In this document: positions 8,564-17,112 of the stretch, piece by piece
Layout: the number at the start of each line of letters is the position of its first letter
Position numbering within the stretch: position 1 is the stretch's first letter
Assembly (NCBI GenBank): GCA_964639765.1
Contig: CAZXEN010000011.1
Location: 1 to 55,191, forward strand
Length of the DNA: 55,191 nucleotides
DNA from: Scybalousia_A sp964639765
Lineage (GTDB): Bacteria; Bacteroidota; Bacteroidia; Bacteroidales; P3
Reading direction: 5' to 3'
Program-made: the position numbers and the translations under genes
The notes under the pieces: generated by a model
Databases searched by the model: none
What the model was told of the DNA's origin: nothing
What the model saw: the letters and a program-made list of their open reading frames with translations, nothing else

Positions 8564-11128
8564 ATGAAGACAATAAAAATTCTATTAGTAAGTGTTTTGG
8601 TGTTCTTCACTACAAACATTTATGCACAAAATCAAACAGGAAAATATTCTATATCGGGAAAAGTTATTGAAGAAGCATCTTCAGAGCCTATGCCTTATGT
8701 TTCTGTTGCGTTATTGAAAACCAATGATTCCACTGTTTTGGATGGAGGTATAACAAATGACAAAGGAGTTTTTTCCATCAAAAACCGCAAAGCTGGAAAA
8801 TATATATTAAAGTACTCTTTCGTTGGTTATAAAGATACATTCAAAAATGTTGAAATAAAGAATTCTTCCGTTGAAGTTGGCACTGTTACAATGAAATCTT
8901 CAAGTGAAACATTGGAAGAAGTGAAAATCGTTGGAGCAAAACAAATGATGGAATACAAATTGGACAAAAGAGTTATAAATGTTGACCAGAATCTGGTTTC
9001 TGCTGGTGGCAATGCAAGCGATGTTCTGGAAGACGTGCCAAGTGTTGAGGTAGATGATGAAGGAAATATTTCCCTAAGAGGAGCAAGCAATGTTTCTCTT
9101 CTGATAGACGGCAAACCGTCTTCGCTTTATGGAAATGATGTTTCAAGTGTTTTGAAACAGATTCCTGCCTCACAAATAGACAAGATAGAAGTTATAACGA
9201 ACCCTTCTGCAAAATACAATCCGGAAGGAATGAGCGGTATCATAAACATCGCTCTCAAAGAAAAAGGAAATATGGGCTTTAACGGAAATGTAAATATCTC
9301 TTCAGGTACTGCTCTGAAAAAATGGATGCCTCAGGAAAGTATTGCAGCAAGTCTTAACTGGTCAAACAAAAAGTTTTCTCTTTCTGCCTCAGGAGATTTC
9401 AGATATGACAAAAGAGGAATGATTACAGACAACCTTAGATTTATAAAAGGCACAACAGGAGCTACTTCAGACCTTATACGAAGCAAGAGAGACGGAGGAG
9501 AAACAGGTTTTGGCGGAGGTATCCGTTTAGGTGGTGAATGGTATATAAACAAATACAACACTCTTTCCCTAAGTTTCAATACTCACGTTCATAATACTCC
9601 TGATGACTATTCTGAAACAAAAAACCAAAATCTTTTAAACCTGACTGCTGACGAAAGAAACAATACAGATAAAAGTGAAGGTATAAATGATGGTATGTTC
9701 AACAACATAGGTTTGACATATCAGAAAGACTTCAAAGACAACAAAGGGCAACTTTTCTATACAAGTCTGACATGGAACTGGGGTAAGTTCAACCGCAAGA
9801 TTGAAGACAACATTTTCTATGACAACGAGGGTGTAAGCCTGCCTAAACCAGATGGAACATCCTATACTATTGCAAATTATATGAGAGGCGACACATCAGA
9901 AAGCAATAATCACAGAGCAGTCGCTGACATTCATTACGTACATCCTTTTAGTGAGCAGTCACAATTGGAAGTCGGTTACAATCTTAACTACTCCGAAAGT
10001 TCTTCCACAAGTATAACTGCATACAATCACACCAGAGAGCTTGCAGAAAGCTATGATTTTGAAAGAGAGGAATATATTCACGCTTTGTATGCAACATACG
10101 GGTTCCAGATAGGGAAGAAATTTTCAGGACAACTTGGTCTAAGAAAAGAATTTGTTGACAATGACTTCAAAAAGACTGACTACAATGGCACTATAACCAA
10201 CTTTGACAAAGACTATAATCCATGGTATCCTACCATACACTTATCTTATCAGGTCAATCAGATGAACTCTTTCCAAATATCTTATTCAAGACGTATCCGC
10301 AGACCTGACCCTTGGACCATGATGCCTAACATTGACCGTACAAACAAGGAATATCTTCGTTTTGGCAATCCAAATATTGACCCAGAATACACCAATGCAT
10401 TTGAATTAGGCTGGTCTTTGATGTTCCATAAGACAACTATTTTCACATCGGCTTACTATCGTTACGTCAATAACGGAATGACACGCTTCCAATTCCTATG
10501 GAATGAGGCGAATGCTAAATATTATGGATTTGACTGGGCGTGGGACGCTGCTGGAAACGAAGATGCCAACTCTCTTACTGCACAGACTTTTGTCAATCTT
10601 GCCCATTCTTCCAACTATGGATTGGAAGTTATTGTGGACAGGGATATAACAGGCTGGTGGAAAGCAAATCTTAGCATGAACTTCTTTGGTTCTTATCAAG
10701 ACGGTTCAGCATTGAACTATGACAAAACAAATTCTTTTAACTTCAATGCAAAACTCAACACCACTTTCTCTTTGCCTAAAAACTTTACCATTCAGGTTTC
10801 TGGAAGATATTATGCCCCTCGCAAAAGTATTCAGGGAAGAGACAACGCAAGATATGATTTTGACATAGCAATAAAGAAATCATTGTGGAACAAGCAGGCA
10901 AATATTGGTATCAACTTCAGGGATATATTTGACACAAGAGGCGGTTTCGGATATGCATACACGGATCAATACATATCTTTCACAAAACGTCACCCGTATT
11001 CCCGCAGTGTTCGTCTGTCGTTCTCTTACAACTTCGGAAAAACTGCCAACATGAAACGTAACAAAATCAAGCAGCAGTCTTCTGGAGAACAATATACGGG
11101 AGGTTCCGGCGAAAACTATGACGAATAA
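8564..11128 (+). CDS. TonB-dependent outer-membrane receptor with carboxypeptidase-regulatory-like domain
   Basis: This 854-residue protein has a signal peptide ending NIYAQ (residue 22) and a carboxypeptidase-regulatory-like beta domain at about 28-115. The plug domain with SLRGASNVSLLIDGKP lies near 170-190 and is followed by a long beta-barrel ending in an aromatic-rich region. It belongs to the outer-membrane beta-barrel family common in Bacteroidetes. The substrate is not evident: there is no SusD partner next to it, so a classical glycan-uptake locus is unlikely. Its end overlaps the next gene by 11 bases. Confidence 0.9.
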   Translation: MKTIKILLVSVLVFFTTNIYAQNQTGKYSISGKVIEEASSEPMPYVSVALLKTNDSTVLDGGITNDKGVFSIKNRKAGKYILKYSFVGYKDTFKNVEIKNSSVEVGTVTMKSSSETLEEVKIVGAKQMMEYKLDKRVINVDQNLVSAGGNASDVLEDVPSVEVDDEGNISLRGASNVSLLIDGKPSSLYGNDVSSVLKQIPASQIDKIEVITNPSAKYNPEGMSGIINIALKEKGNMGFNGNVNISSGTALKKWMPQESIAASLNWSNKKFSLSASGDFRYDKRGMITDNLRFIKGTTGATSDLIRSKRDGGETGFGGGIRLGGEWYINKYNTLSLSFNTHVHNTPDDYSETKNQNLLNLTADERNNTDKSEGINDGMFNNIGLTYQKDFKDNKGQLFYTSLTWNWGKFNRKIEDNIFYDNEGVSLPKPDGTSYTIANYMRGDTSESNNHRAVADIHYVHPFSEQSQLEVGYNLNYSESSSTSITAYNHTRELAESYDFEREEYIHALYATYGFQIGKKFSGQLGLRKEFVDNDFKKTDYNGTITNFDKDYNPWYPTIHLSYQVNQMNSFQISYSRRIRRPDPWTMMPNIDRTNKEYLRFGNPNIDPEYTNAFELGWSLMFHKTTIFTSAYYRYVNNGMTRFQFLWNEANAKYYGFDWAWDAAGNEDANSLTAQTFVNLAHSSNYGLEVIVDRDITGWWKANLSMNFFGSYQDGSALNYDKTNSFNFNAKLNTTFSLPKNFTIQVSGRYYAPRKSIQGRDNARYDFDIAIKKSLWNKQANIGINFRDIFDTRGGFGYAYTDQYISFTKRHPYSRSVRLSFSYNFGKTANMKRNKIKQQSSGEQYTGGSGENYDE

Positions 11129-11507
11129 TCTGATTTTTGACAAAGTAAGAAAAAAATATGTTGCCTTAACTCCTGAAGAGGAGGTAAGGCAACTTATTAT
11201 TGATACACTCAATAAAACATTTCAATATCCTTTAACCCGTTTTTCTGTTGAGTCACAAATAAATGTCGGCAAAACAGTCAAACGTTACGACATAATCGTA
11301 AGAGAAAAGTCTGGCAATCCTTTTATGCTGATAGAATGCAAAGCAAAGGATGTAGAAATAAATGAAAAGACATTCATACAGGCTTCCAACTACAACATCA
11401 AACTTAACGCCCCATATATATTGCTTACGAATTCCATCACGACTCTTCTTTTCCACAAAACCCCTCAAGGATATATTCAAGAAAATAAAATACCTGCTTT
11501 GTCATAA
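11118..11507 (+). CDS. Type I restriction-R N-terminal-like domain protein (PD-(D/E)XK fold)
   Basis: This 129-residue protein is made only of the HSDR_N-type nuclease fold. The start VALTPEEEVRQ is a family hallmark, and the active-site pattern is visible as Asp58 (RYDIIV) and Glu73-x-Lys75 (IECKA). No helicase or methylase gene is nearby, so it is not part of a restriction system here; such stand-alone proteins are widespread in Bacteroidetes and of unknown function. It overlaps the receptor stop by 11 bases and starts from ATG within it. Confidence 0.85.
   Translation: MTNNLIFDKVRKKYVALTPEEEVRQLIIDTLNKTFQYPLTRFSVESQINVGKTVKRYDIIVREKSGNPFMLIECKAKDVEINEKTFIQASNYNIKLNAPYILLTNSITTLLFHKTPQGYIQENKIPALS
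11160..11193 (+). promoter_or_regulatory. Strong inverted repeat near the start of the HSDR_N-like gene
   Basis: GTTGCCTTA (11160-11168) and TAAGGCAAC (11185-11193) are perfect complements. Inside them CTCCT (11070s-style arm at 11170-11174) pairs with AGGAG (11179-11183) around a GAAG loop, with one A/G mismatch between the two stems. It covers codons 15-25 of the gene. A regulatory role is inferred only. Confidence 0.4.
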
Positions 11508-11520
11508 GCAGCATTTCAGG

Positions 11521-11607
11521 AAAAAAGAGTTGCTTTTCTGAATCAAAAACCAACTCTTTTAGGTATAAACATCAAGACTTTTTTTCTAAAAACCAACTCT
11601 TTTTTAT
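11521..11607. repeat. A-tract/word/T-tract array between convergent genes (site C)
   Basis: A-tracts begin at 11521, 11545, 11567 and 11588. The cores are GAGTTGC, CCAACTC, CATCAAGAC and CCAACTC, each followed by a T-tract. GAGTTG and CAACTC can pair, so this can also fold as a two-way terminator between the rightward and leftward genes. Confidence 0.7.
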
Positions 11608-11644
11608 CCACTCCCTTATTCTATATAAGACAATACTATATCCC

Positions 11645-11684
11645 ACAAAAAAATATCCTCCTGCTTTCAACAAACAAGAGGATA
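11645..11684 (-). terminator. Terminator of the YfgM-like TPR gene
   Basis: On the minus strand TATCCTC (11678-11684) pairs with GAGGATA (11654-11660), and a run of seven T follows. It lies 29 bases past the stop codon. Confidence 0.65.
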
Positions 11685-11712
11685 AATATTATAGTGTCTT
11701 TCTATGGAGAAA

Positions 11713-12438
11713 TTATTTCTCCAGAAGTGTCTCCATACGTGTTATGTATTTTTCAATTTGTTGAAATTCCGGAGAAGCAGGGTGATTGGTTTTTATCTGT
11801 TTGTATGTATCCAATGCACTCTTATAGTCTTTCTTCATTTCGTATGCAGTGGCTAATTTCATAAGTATTGCAGGAGTAGTGAAATCATTGACTTTTGTTG
11901 TTGAAGCTTTTTTATAACTTTCTATTGCGTCGTCTACTTGATTCAACTCCATATAGCAGTCTCCAACCAAACATTTAGCTTGGGAAGCCATATAGGCATC
12001 TTTTGGATTGAAAGCCTTAAGATAATCCAAAGCCTCTTTGTATTTACCTTGCTCAAGATAAATTCTTCCAACATAATATTTTGCCAATTTGCCTTGTTTT
12101 GTTGAAGAATAATCATCACTTATTGCAATAAAGCCAGTATGCTTTCCATCTCCTTTCAAAGCTTTGTCAAAATCTCCCTGGGCATAGTACTGCTCTGCTG
12201 CAAACATTGCATTGGCTGCTTCGTTTGCTTTGGAAGGCAGATACCAAAAGCTATATAAACAAATAACTACTACAACAGCAACGACCGCAAGCAAAATAAT
12301 CAGAAGAGTTTTTTTGTTTTTGTCAATAAACTGCTCTGTTTTTGCAAGCATATCCCCAACCTGAAGGTTTTCTTTCTTCTCTAAGTTGCCGTTATTTTCT
12401 ACAACGGTCCTCATGTTTTCCGTATCTTTAGCACTCAT
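11713..12438 (-). CDS. Tetratricopeptide membrane protein, YfgM-like
   Basis: The protein has 241 residues. A polar N-terminus (MSAKDTENMRTV) precedes one membrane helix at about residues 40-63 (LLIILLAVVAVVVVICLYSF). The rest is TPR-like helical repeats facing the periplasm, such as EQGKYKEALDYLKAF and ELNQVDDAIESYKKA. YfgM-type proteins act with SecYEG and PpiD as ancillary chaperone factors; this role is inferred from architecture. I place the start at 12438 rather than at a codon further upstream (12495), because the promoter -7 element covers 12493-12500. Confidence 0.8.
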   Translation of the reverse strand: MSAKDTENMRTVVENNGNLEKKENLQVGDMLAKTEQFIDKNKKTLLIILLAVVAVVVVICLYSFWYLPSKANEAANAMFAAEQYYAQGDFDKALKGDGKHTGFIAISDDYSSTKQGKLAKYYVGRIYLEQGKYKEALDYLKAFNPKDAYMASQAKCLVGDCYMELNQVDDAIESYKKASTTKVNDFTTPAILMKLATAYEMKKDYKSALDTYKQIKTNHPASPEFQQIEKYITRMETLLEK

Positions 12439-12492
12439 TATGAATAAATTGTATTGTGTTAAACTTAATTTTACATACTCTGTTTCAACCTG

Positions 12493-12500
12493 CAAAGATA
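12493..12500 (-). promoter_or_regulatory. -7 element of the YfgM-like gene
   Basis: The minus strand carries TATCTTTG followed by C. It lies 55 bases before the chosen ATG and decides the start, since any longer reading frame would begin at or upstream of the promoter. The -33 box is weak. Confidence 0.55.
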
Positions 12501-12580
12501 TATCATTTATTTAAAATGAAGAAAAAAAATTGTGTTTTTTAATAAATTTTACATTAAATCAAAAAAAATAACAAAGTTTT

Positions 12581-12612
12581 TTGCTTATTTAAAAATAATG
12601 ATGTAACTTTGC
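12581..12612 (+). promoter_or_regulatory. Promoter of the dihydroorotate dehydrogenase-like gene
   Basis: TTG (12581-12583), 20 bases, then TAACTTTGC (12604-12612): a full match to the Bacteroidetes primary promoter, 21 bases before the ATG. Confidence 0.8.
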
Positions 12613-12633
12613 CACTTTAAATTATTAATTACA

Positions 12634-13620
12634 ATGGATACGAGTGTACAATATATGGGAAGGACGATAAAAAGTCCTATAATTGCAGGAAGTTGCGGCA
12701 AAACTGCTAACATAGATAATATCAAAAAATTAGAAGATGCTGGTGTTGGAGCAATTATTCTTAAATCTCTTTTTGAGGAACAGATTACCCAAGAGATAAG
12801 CAACAATGTATGGTCTGCACAAAACACAGGCGAAATGTTAGAAGCCTACAACTACATTGCTGAACACACAAAACACAACCAGCTTAACAACTATTTGGAA
12901 CTGATAAAAAAGGCAAAAGAATGCGTTGATATTCCTATCATTGCAAGTATAAACTGCGTTTCTGCCAATGAATGGCTACAATTTGCGCAAAGTATTCAAA
13001 AAGCAGGAGCTGATGGTATAGAATTGAATATGTTTATTATGCCATCCAATGTAAATACTTCCACAGAGGAAGTAGAACATGTCTATGAAAGTACGATACA
13101 GATTTTGAAACGTGCCGTACCTTCCACACCTATTTCTTTAAAGATAAGTTCTTATTCCGCTTCTTTAGCTAAACTTTGTCAAAAATTATCATGGATGGGT
13201 ATTTCTGCTCTTTCTATTTTTAACAGATTCATTGAACACGATATAGACATAGATACACAAACAGTAAAGCCTGTAAATATTTTAAGCAGCGAAGAAGAAG
13301 TCTATAATACAATAAGATGGACTGCTATCTTGTCTAAACTGATAAAATGTCCTCTAACAGCTGGTGGTGGAGTTCATAAAGAAGAAGACATAGTTAAACT
13401 CATTCTTGCTGGAGCTAACGCAGTACAAGTGGCTTCTGTTTTATATGAACAAGATTTTTCTTTCATAACAAAAGCAAACGAATTCTTAAAAGCCTGGATG
13501 GAAAAGAATTCATATCAACATCTGTCAGACTTCAAAGGCAGATTGTCTATAGACAAAAACAGCACTGTTTCTACTTTCTACAGAGTACAGTATATGAAAT
13601 ATTATGCAGGCATAGAATAG
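12634..13620 (+). CDS. Dihydroorotate dehydrogenase-like flavoprotein
   Basis: This 328-residue TIM-barrel protein of the FMN-dependent dihydroorotate dehydrogenase family begins with MGRTIKSPIIAGSCGKT and GVGAIILKSLFEEQI. Near the end it has the phosphate-binding part TAGGGVHKEEDIVKLILAGA and NAVQVASVLYE. The Bacteroidetes group called 'dihydroorotate dehydrogenase-like' is distinct from PyrD, so I do not assign pyrimidine synthesis. It has its own promoter and is followed by the four-helix-bundle gene after 37 bases. Confidence 0.88.
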   Translation: MDTSVQYMGRTIKSPIIAGSCGKTANIDNIKKLEDAGVGAIILKSLFEEQITQEISNNVWSAQNTGEMLEAYNYIAEHTKHNQLNNYLELIKKAKECVDIPIIASINCVSANEWLQFAQSIQKAGADGIELNMFIMPSNVNTSTEEVEHVYESTIQILKRAVPSTPISLKISSYSASLAKLCQKLSWMGISALSIFNRFIEHDIDIDTQTVKPVNILSSEEEVYNTIRWTAILSKLIKCPLTAGGGVHKEEDIVKLILAGANAVQVASVLYEQDFSFITKANEFLKAWMEKNSYQHLSDFKGRLSIDKNSTVSTFYRVQYMKYYAGIE

Positions 13621-13657
13621 ACAAATTAACTTTAGTACAAATAAAAATCTTTTTACA

Positions 13658-14122
13658 ATGGAAGAGCAAAACATCACAAGTTTTTTTAGATTTGAAGATT
13701 TGAGAATTTACAACAAATCTTTGGATTATTACAATTGGTTAATGGTTAAAGTACAGTCAGCTGATGAGTTTAACAGAAAAGTTATTTTAATGCCTTTCTT
13801 GGATACTGCTGCAAAGATTTCTATGCAAATAGCAGATGGCTCATCTAATCCGAAATCTGAATTCATTGAATACTTAAAGTTTGCCAAAGGTTTGGTAAGA
13901 CAGTGTGTTGTATTTACCACTATGGCTTCTACACACAATATTTTCAATGAAGAAGATGTACAGAAATCAAGAGAGATGCTTATGGAAATGACTAAAATGT
14001 TAGGTGCAATGATTGTATCTTTCCAACGTTCTATAAGCAATAGAAATTCCAACAATTCCCGTCAAAGAGAAGAAGGAAATGTAGATGAATTTTCTACTCC
14101 TGATATAGATTTTAACTATTAA
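13658..14122 (+). CDS. Four-helix-bundle protein (23S rRNA intervening-sequence protein family)
   Basis: This 154-residue, mostly helical protein carries the family signatures FEDLRIYNKSLDYYNWL at the start, then IADGSSNPKSEFIEYLKFAKG and VVFTTMAS. The first was described inside intervening sequences of 23S rRNA genes; many are stand-alone chromosomal genes of unknown function, as here. The tail (about residues 130-154) is polar and probably disordered. It sits between a metabolic gene and holB on the same strand, with no rRNA nearby. Confidence 0.82.
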   Translation: MEEQNITSFFRFEDLRIYNKSLDYYNWLMVKVQSADEFNRKVILMPFLDTAAKISMQIADGSSNPKSEFIEYLKFAKGLVRQCVVFTTMASTHNIFNEEDVQKSREMLMEMTKMLGAMIVSFQRSISNRNSNNSRQREEGNVDEFSTPDIDFNY

Positions 14123-14187
14123 AATTAAACATATATAATTGTTGTTTGCCTTTTACTGAGAAGTAGAATGCAATATAACTTTTTGCT

Positions 14188-15351
14188 ATGCAGTTTTCAA
14201 AAATAAAAGGACAAAATGGTGTAATCAATAAATTGATTTCTACTGTCAATAGGAATCAATTTCCTCATGCTCTTTTGATAAATGGAAAAGACGGATTTGG
14301 AAATCTTGCTTTGGCTCTGGCTGTAGCACAATATATATCTTGTACAAGCAAGAAGAGACTTGGTGAGGATCCCGTATTGGAATCTGATTCATGTGAGGAA
14401 TGTCCATCATGCAGGAAATATCAGAAACTAATTCACCCGGATTTGCATCTTATCTTTCCTACAACAACTACCAAGACTGTAACAAAAGACAACAAGTCTT
14501 CTGTTTTTATATCGGATTTCAGGGAATTTGTCTTATCCAATGAGGGATATGGAGATTTAAATGACTGGCTTGCCTTTATGGGGGCAGAAAGCAAGCAGGG
14601 AATTATAAATGTTGCTGATGCAAACGATATTATTTCTCTTTTAAGCCTGAAATCATACGAATCACAATATAAGATAATGATAGTGTGGAATGTTGACAGA
14701 ATGAATCCTACAGCAAGCAATACTATTCTGAAAATACTGGAGGAACCCTACCCAAACACTATTTTTATTTTCACGACAGAACACAAAGAAAACATTCTAC
14801 CTACAATACTTTCACGAGTACAACAAGTTAATTTGGGTCCTATTGACAATACTACAATTGAAAAAGAAATAAGAAAACTGCATCCTGAGTACTCTGAGGA
14901 AGAAATAAAAAGAGATGTTTTCCTAAGCGAGGGTAATTTTCTGAACATTCAGCAGAACTATATAGGCAAAGTCTATGAATATTTTCAGTTATTTATAGAA
15001 TTGAACAGACTTGCTTTCTCATATAAAAAAGATTTTGGCGGTATTTTAAAATTTGCTGAGACACTCGGCAGTATGACAAAAGACAATCAAAAGGATTTTT
15101 TATCCTACTGCTCTAAAACAATAGAAAAATGCTGGACATATTCCCTTGGAATAGAACACACACAACACCCGTTAGCCCTTGCAGAAGAAAAATTCAAAAA
15201 AAACTATCCAAAATTCATAACACAAAACAATTTGGAAGGCATTTTCAACGTTTTAGAAAAAGCACAAAAGAATATAGATAGAAATGCTAACGCAAAAATA
15301 AACCTGACCAACATGGTAATAAAGTTAGGTATAGCGTTAGAAAAAAGATAA
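14188..15351 (+). CDS. holB: DNA polymerase III clamp-loader subunit delta'
   Basis: This 387-residue AAA+ protein is part of the replication clamp loader. The start FSKIKGQNGVINKLISTVN is typical. The nucleotide loop is degenerate (NGKDGFGNLALAL, without the usual GK[ST]), as expected for the non-hydrolysing delta' subunit. A zinc module with CEECPSC follows near residue 71, then PTASNTILKILEEPYPNTIFIF and a sensor region with TTEHKENILPTILSRVQ. It is followed closely by the PSP1 gene, a pairing seen in many bacteria. Confidence 0.9.
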   Translation: MQFSKIKGQNGVINKLISTVNRNQFPHALLINGKDGFGNLALALAVAQYISCTSKKRLGEDPVLESDSCEECPSCRKYQKLIHPDLHLIFPTTTTKTVTKDNKSSVFISDFREFVLSNEGYGDLNDWLAFMGAESKQGIINVADANDIISLLSLKSYESQYKIMIVWNVDRMNPTASNTILKILEEPYPNTIFIFTTEHKENILPTILSRVQQVNLGPIDNTTIEKEIRKLHPEYSEEEIKRDVFLSEGNFLNIQQNYIGKVYEYFQLFIELNRLAFSYKKDFGGILKFAETLGSMTKDNQKDFLSYCSKTIEKCWTYSLGIEHTQHPLALAEEKFKKNYPKFITQNNLEGIFNVLEKAQKNIDRNANAKINLTNMVIKLGIALEKR

Positions 15352-15358
15352 TATTAAT

Positions 15359-16600
15359 ATGGATAACACTGTAGAACAAACTCAACCTACAAACGAAGAA
15401 TATACAAAAGACACAAAAGATTCTTCTATTCGTGCTAAACAGCTCAGAATAGAGAGAGAACAAGATAGCCAAGGTGATACAAGTTTCTTTCTTGCAGAAC
15501 AATTTGTTCACCCTTATTTTGACGAAGATCCTTCTTTAGGTTTATTAAAGAAAAACTACGAAGAACCTTTAACCCTTTCTCATGGTTGTTCCATAATTCC
15601 TCAATCCTATAGAACAATAGAAAGACGGGAAAGAAATTCTTGTGAAAAACTTCACGTAACCAACTGGATGTATAATGTAAAACCTCCTTCAGCCCAAGGA
15701 TATTTTGATTATGTAGAGGTAAGATTTAAAAATTCTCACAAAGATTTCTACAAAATACCAGATGGATTGGAAATAACAGAAGGAGATATTGTTGCTGTTG
15801 AAGGAACGCCTGGACATGATATAGGTATAGTTTCCCTTACAGGAGAACTATGCAGGATTCAGATGAAAAAGAAAAAGGGATTCAACATTGACAATGTAAA
15901 GAAACTGTACCGCAGAGCCAAGACTGCAGATATAGAAAAGTGGCTGGAAGTAATAAGAAAGGAAGAAAAGACTCTCTTTGATACAAGGAAATTAGCATTG
16001 GAAGAAAGACTCGAAATGAAAATTAACGATGTAGAGTATCAAGGAGATGGAACCAAAGCTATTTTTTATTATACCGCAAATGACAGAGTAGATTTCAGAC
16101 AACTAATAAAAGACCTTGCAGAAACATTTCACATCAGAATAGAAATGAAACAAATAGGTGCAAGGCAGGAAGCTTCCCGTTTAGGTGGTATTGGTACTTG
16201 TGGCAGAGAATTATGTTGTTCTACATGGCTAAACAATTTTACTTCCGTAGGTACGGCTGTAGCCAAAGTACAACAACTGTTTCCAAATCCTCAGAAACTT
16301 GCTGGACAATGTGGAAAATTAAAATGTTGTCTGAATTACGAATATGATGTTTATCAAGATGCCTTAAAAGATTTTCCAGAAACAGGAATAGAATTGGAAA
16401 CCAATAAGGGCAAAGGTATTTATCACAAAATAGATGTGCTGAAAAAAATATTCTGGTATTCTTATGCTGATTCTTCTGAACTTATTCCAATAAAAGCCTC
16501 AGATGTAAAGAAAATTATTGCTATGAACAGAAAAGACAAAAAACCAGAGGATTTGGAGTCTTTCAAAGCAGAACTTACAAAAACAGAAAATAATGAATAA
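15359..16600 (+). CDS. PSP1 domain protein (RicT/YaaT-like)
   Basis: The 413-residue protein has a PSP1 domain at about residues 100-300. It includes the conserved cysteine-rich signature GTCGRELCCSTWL (about 279-291) and CGKLKCCLNYEYDVY (about 320-334). In Bacillus subtilis RicT takes part in an iron-sulfur complex controlling RNA processing; in Bacteroidetes the role is not known. It starts 8 bases after holB and overlaps gldH by 8 bases, so the three are coupled. Confidence 0.9.
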   Translation: MDNTVEQTQPTNEEYTKDTKDSSIRAKQLRIEREQDSQGDTSFFLAEQFVHPYFDEDPSLGLLKKNYEEPLTLSHGCSIIPQSYRTIERRERNSCEKLHVTNWMYNVKPPSAQGYFDYVEVRFKNSHKDFYKIPDGLEITEGDIVAVEGTPGHDIGIVSLTGELCRIQMKKKKGFNIDNVKKLYRRAKTADIEKWLEVIRKEEKTLFDTRKLALEERLEMKINDVEYQGDGTKAIFYYTANDRVDFRQLIKDLAETFHIRIEMKQIGARQEASRLGGIGTCGRELCCSTWLNNFTSVGTAVAKVQQLFPNPQKLAGQCGKLKCCLNYEYDVYQDALKDFPETGIELETNKGKGIYHKIDVLKKIFWYSYADSSELIPIKASDVKKIIAMNRKDKKPEDLESFKAELTKTENNE

Positions 16601-17075
16601 ACTCACATTATATATTATAATATTGGTATCAGTCTTTTTTGTTTCGTGCAATTCCGATGTGATTTATGACGACAGTCAAAAGATAAAAGACAATGTCTGG
16701 AATATGGAACAAAAGAAAACATTCACTATGAATATAAAAACAATAGACAGAACTTCTCTTTATAGATTTGCAGTGAATATATCAAATACAAAAGACTATA
16801 AATACAATAATATATATTTCTTTCTTACGACTATATATCCAGATGAAAGCATCAGTATCGACACTATCGAATGTGAATTGACAAAGCCTGACGGTACATG
16901 GAAAGGTAAAGAGTTCGGAGGTGTCATAGATAATAGATTCTGGTTCGCTCAAAATGTCGGGTTTAAACAAAACGGAACATATACATTTAGAATACAGCAA
17001 GCTACTGCAGATACAAATCTTGCTGGAGTAAAAAGCATTGGTCTGCATATAGAAAAGATGCCTGTCAATAAATAA
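16593..17075 (+). CDS. gldH: Gliding-motility lipoprotein GldH
   Basis: This 160-residue protein carries a lipoprotein signal peptide with the lipid-attached cysteine at residue 19 (VFFVSCNSD). The body has the GldH pattern of aromatic beta strands, for example FAVNISNTKDYKYNNIYFFL. GldH is needed for gliding and chitin use in Flavobacterium, but homologues occur widely in non-gliding Bacteroidetes. It overlaps the PSP1 gene by 8 bases and is followed after 37 bases by PBP1A. That linkage (PSP1-gldH-PBP1A) supports the call. Confidence 0.88.
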   Translation: MNKLTLYIIILVSVFFVSCNSDVIYDDSQKIKDNVWNMEQKKTFTMNIKTIDRTSLYRFAVNISNTKDYKYNNIYFFLTTIYPDESISIDTIECELTKPDGTWKGKEFGGVIDNRFWFAQNVGFKQNGTYTFRIQQATADTNLAGVKSIGLHIEKMPVNK

Positions 17076-17112
17076 ATTCATAGTTCAAGGTTGAATATAA
17101 TTTTTTATAATT

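Noticed and set aside
11118..11507. Remnant of a type I restriction system
   Set aside because: No specificity, methylase or helicase parts are present. The protein is complete as a single-domain family member.
12439..12495. Longer start of the YfgM-like gene
   Set aside because: The extra codons cover the promoter -7 element and read as non-family sequence before MSAKD.
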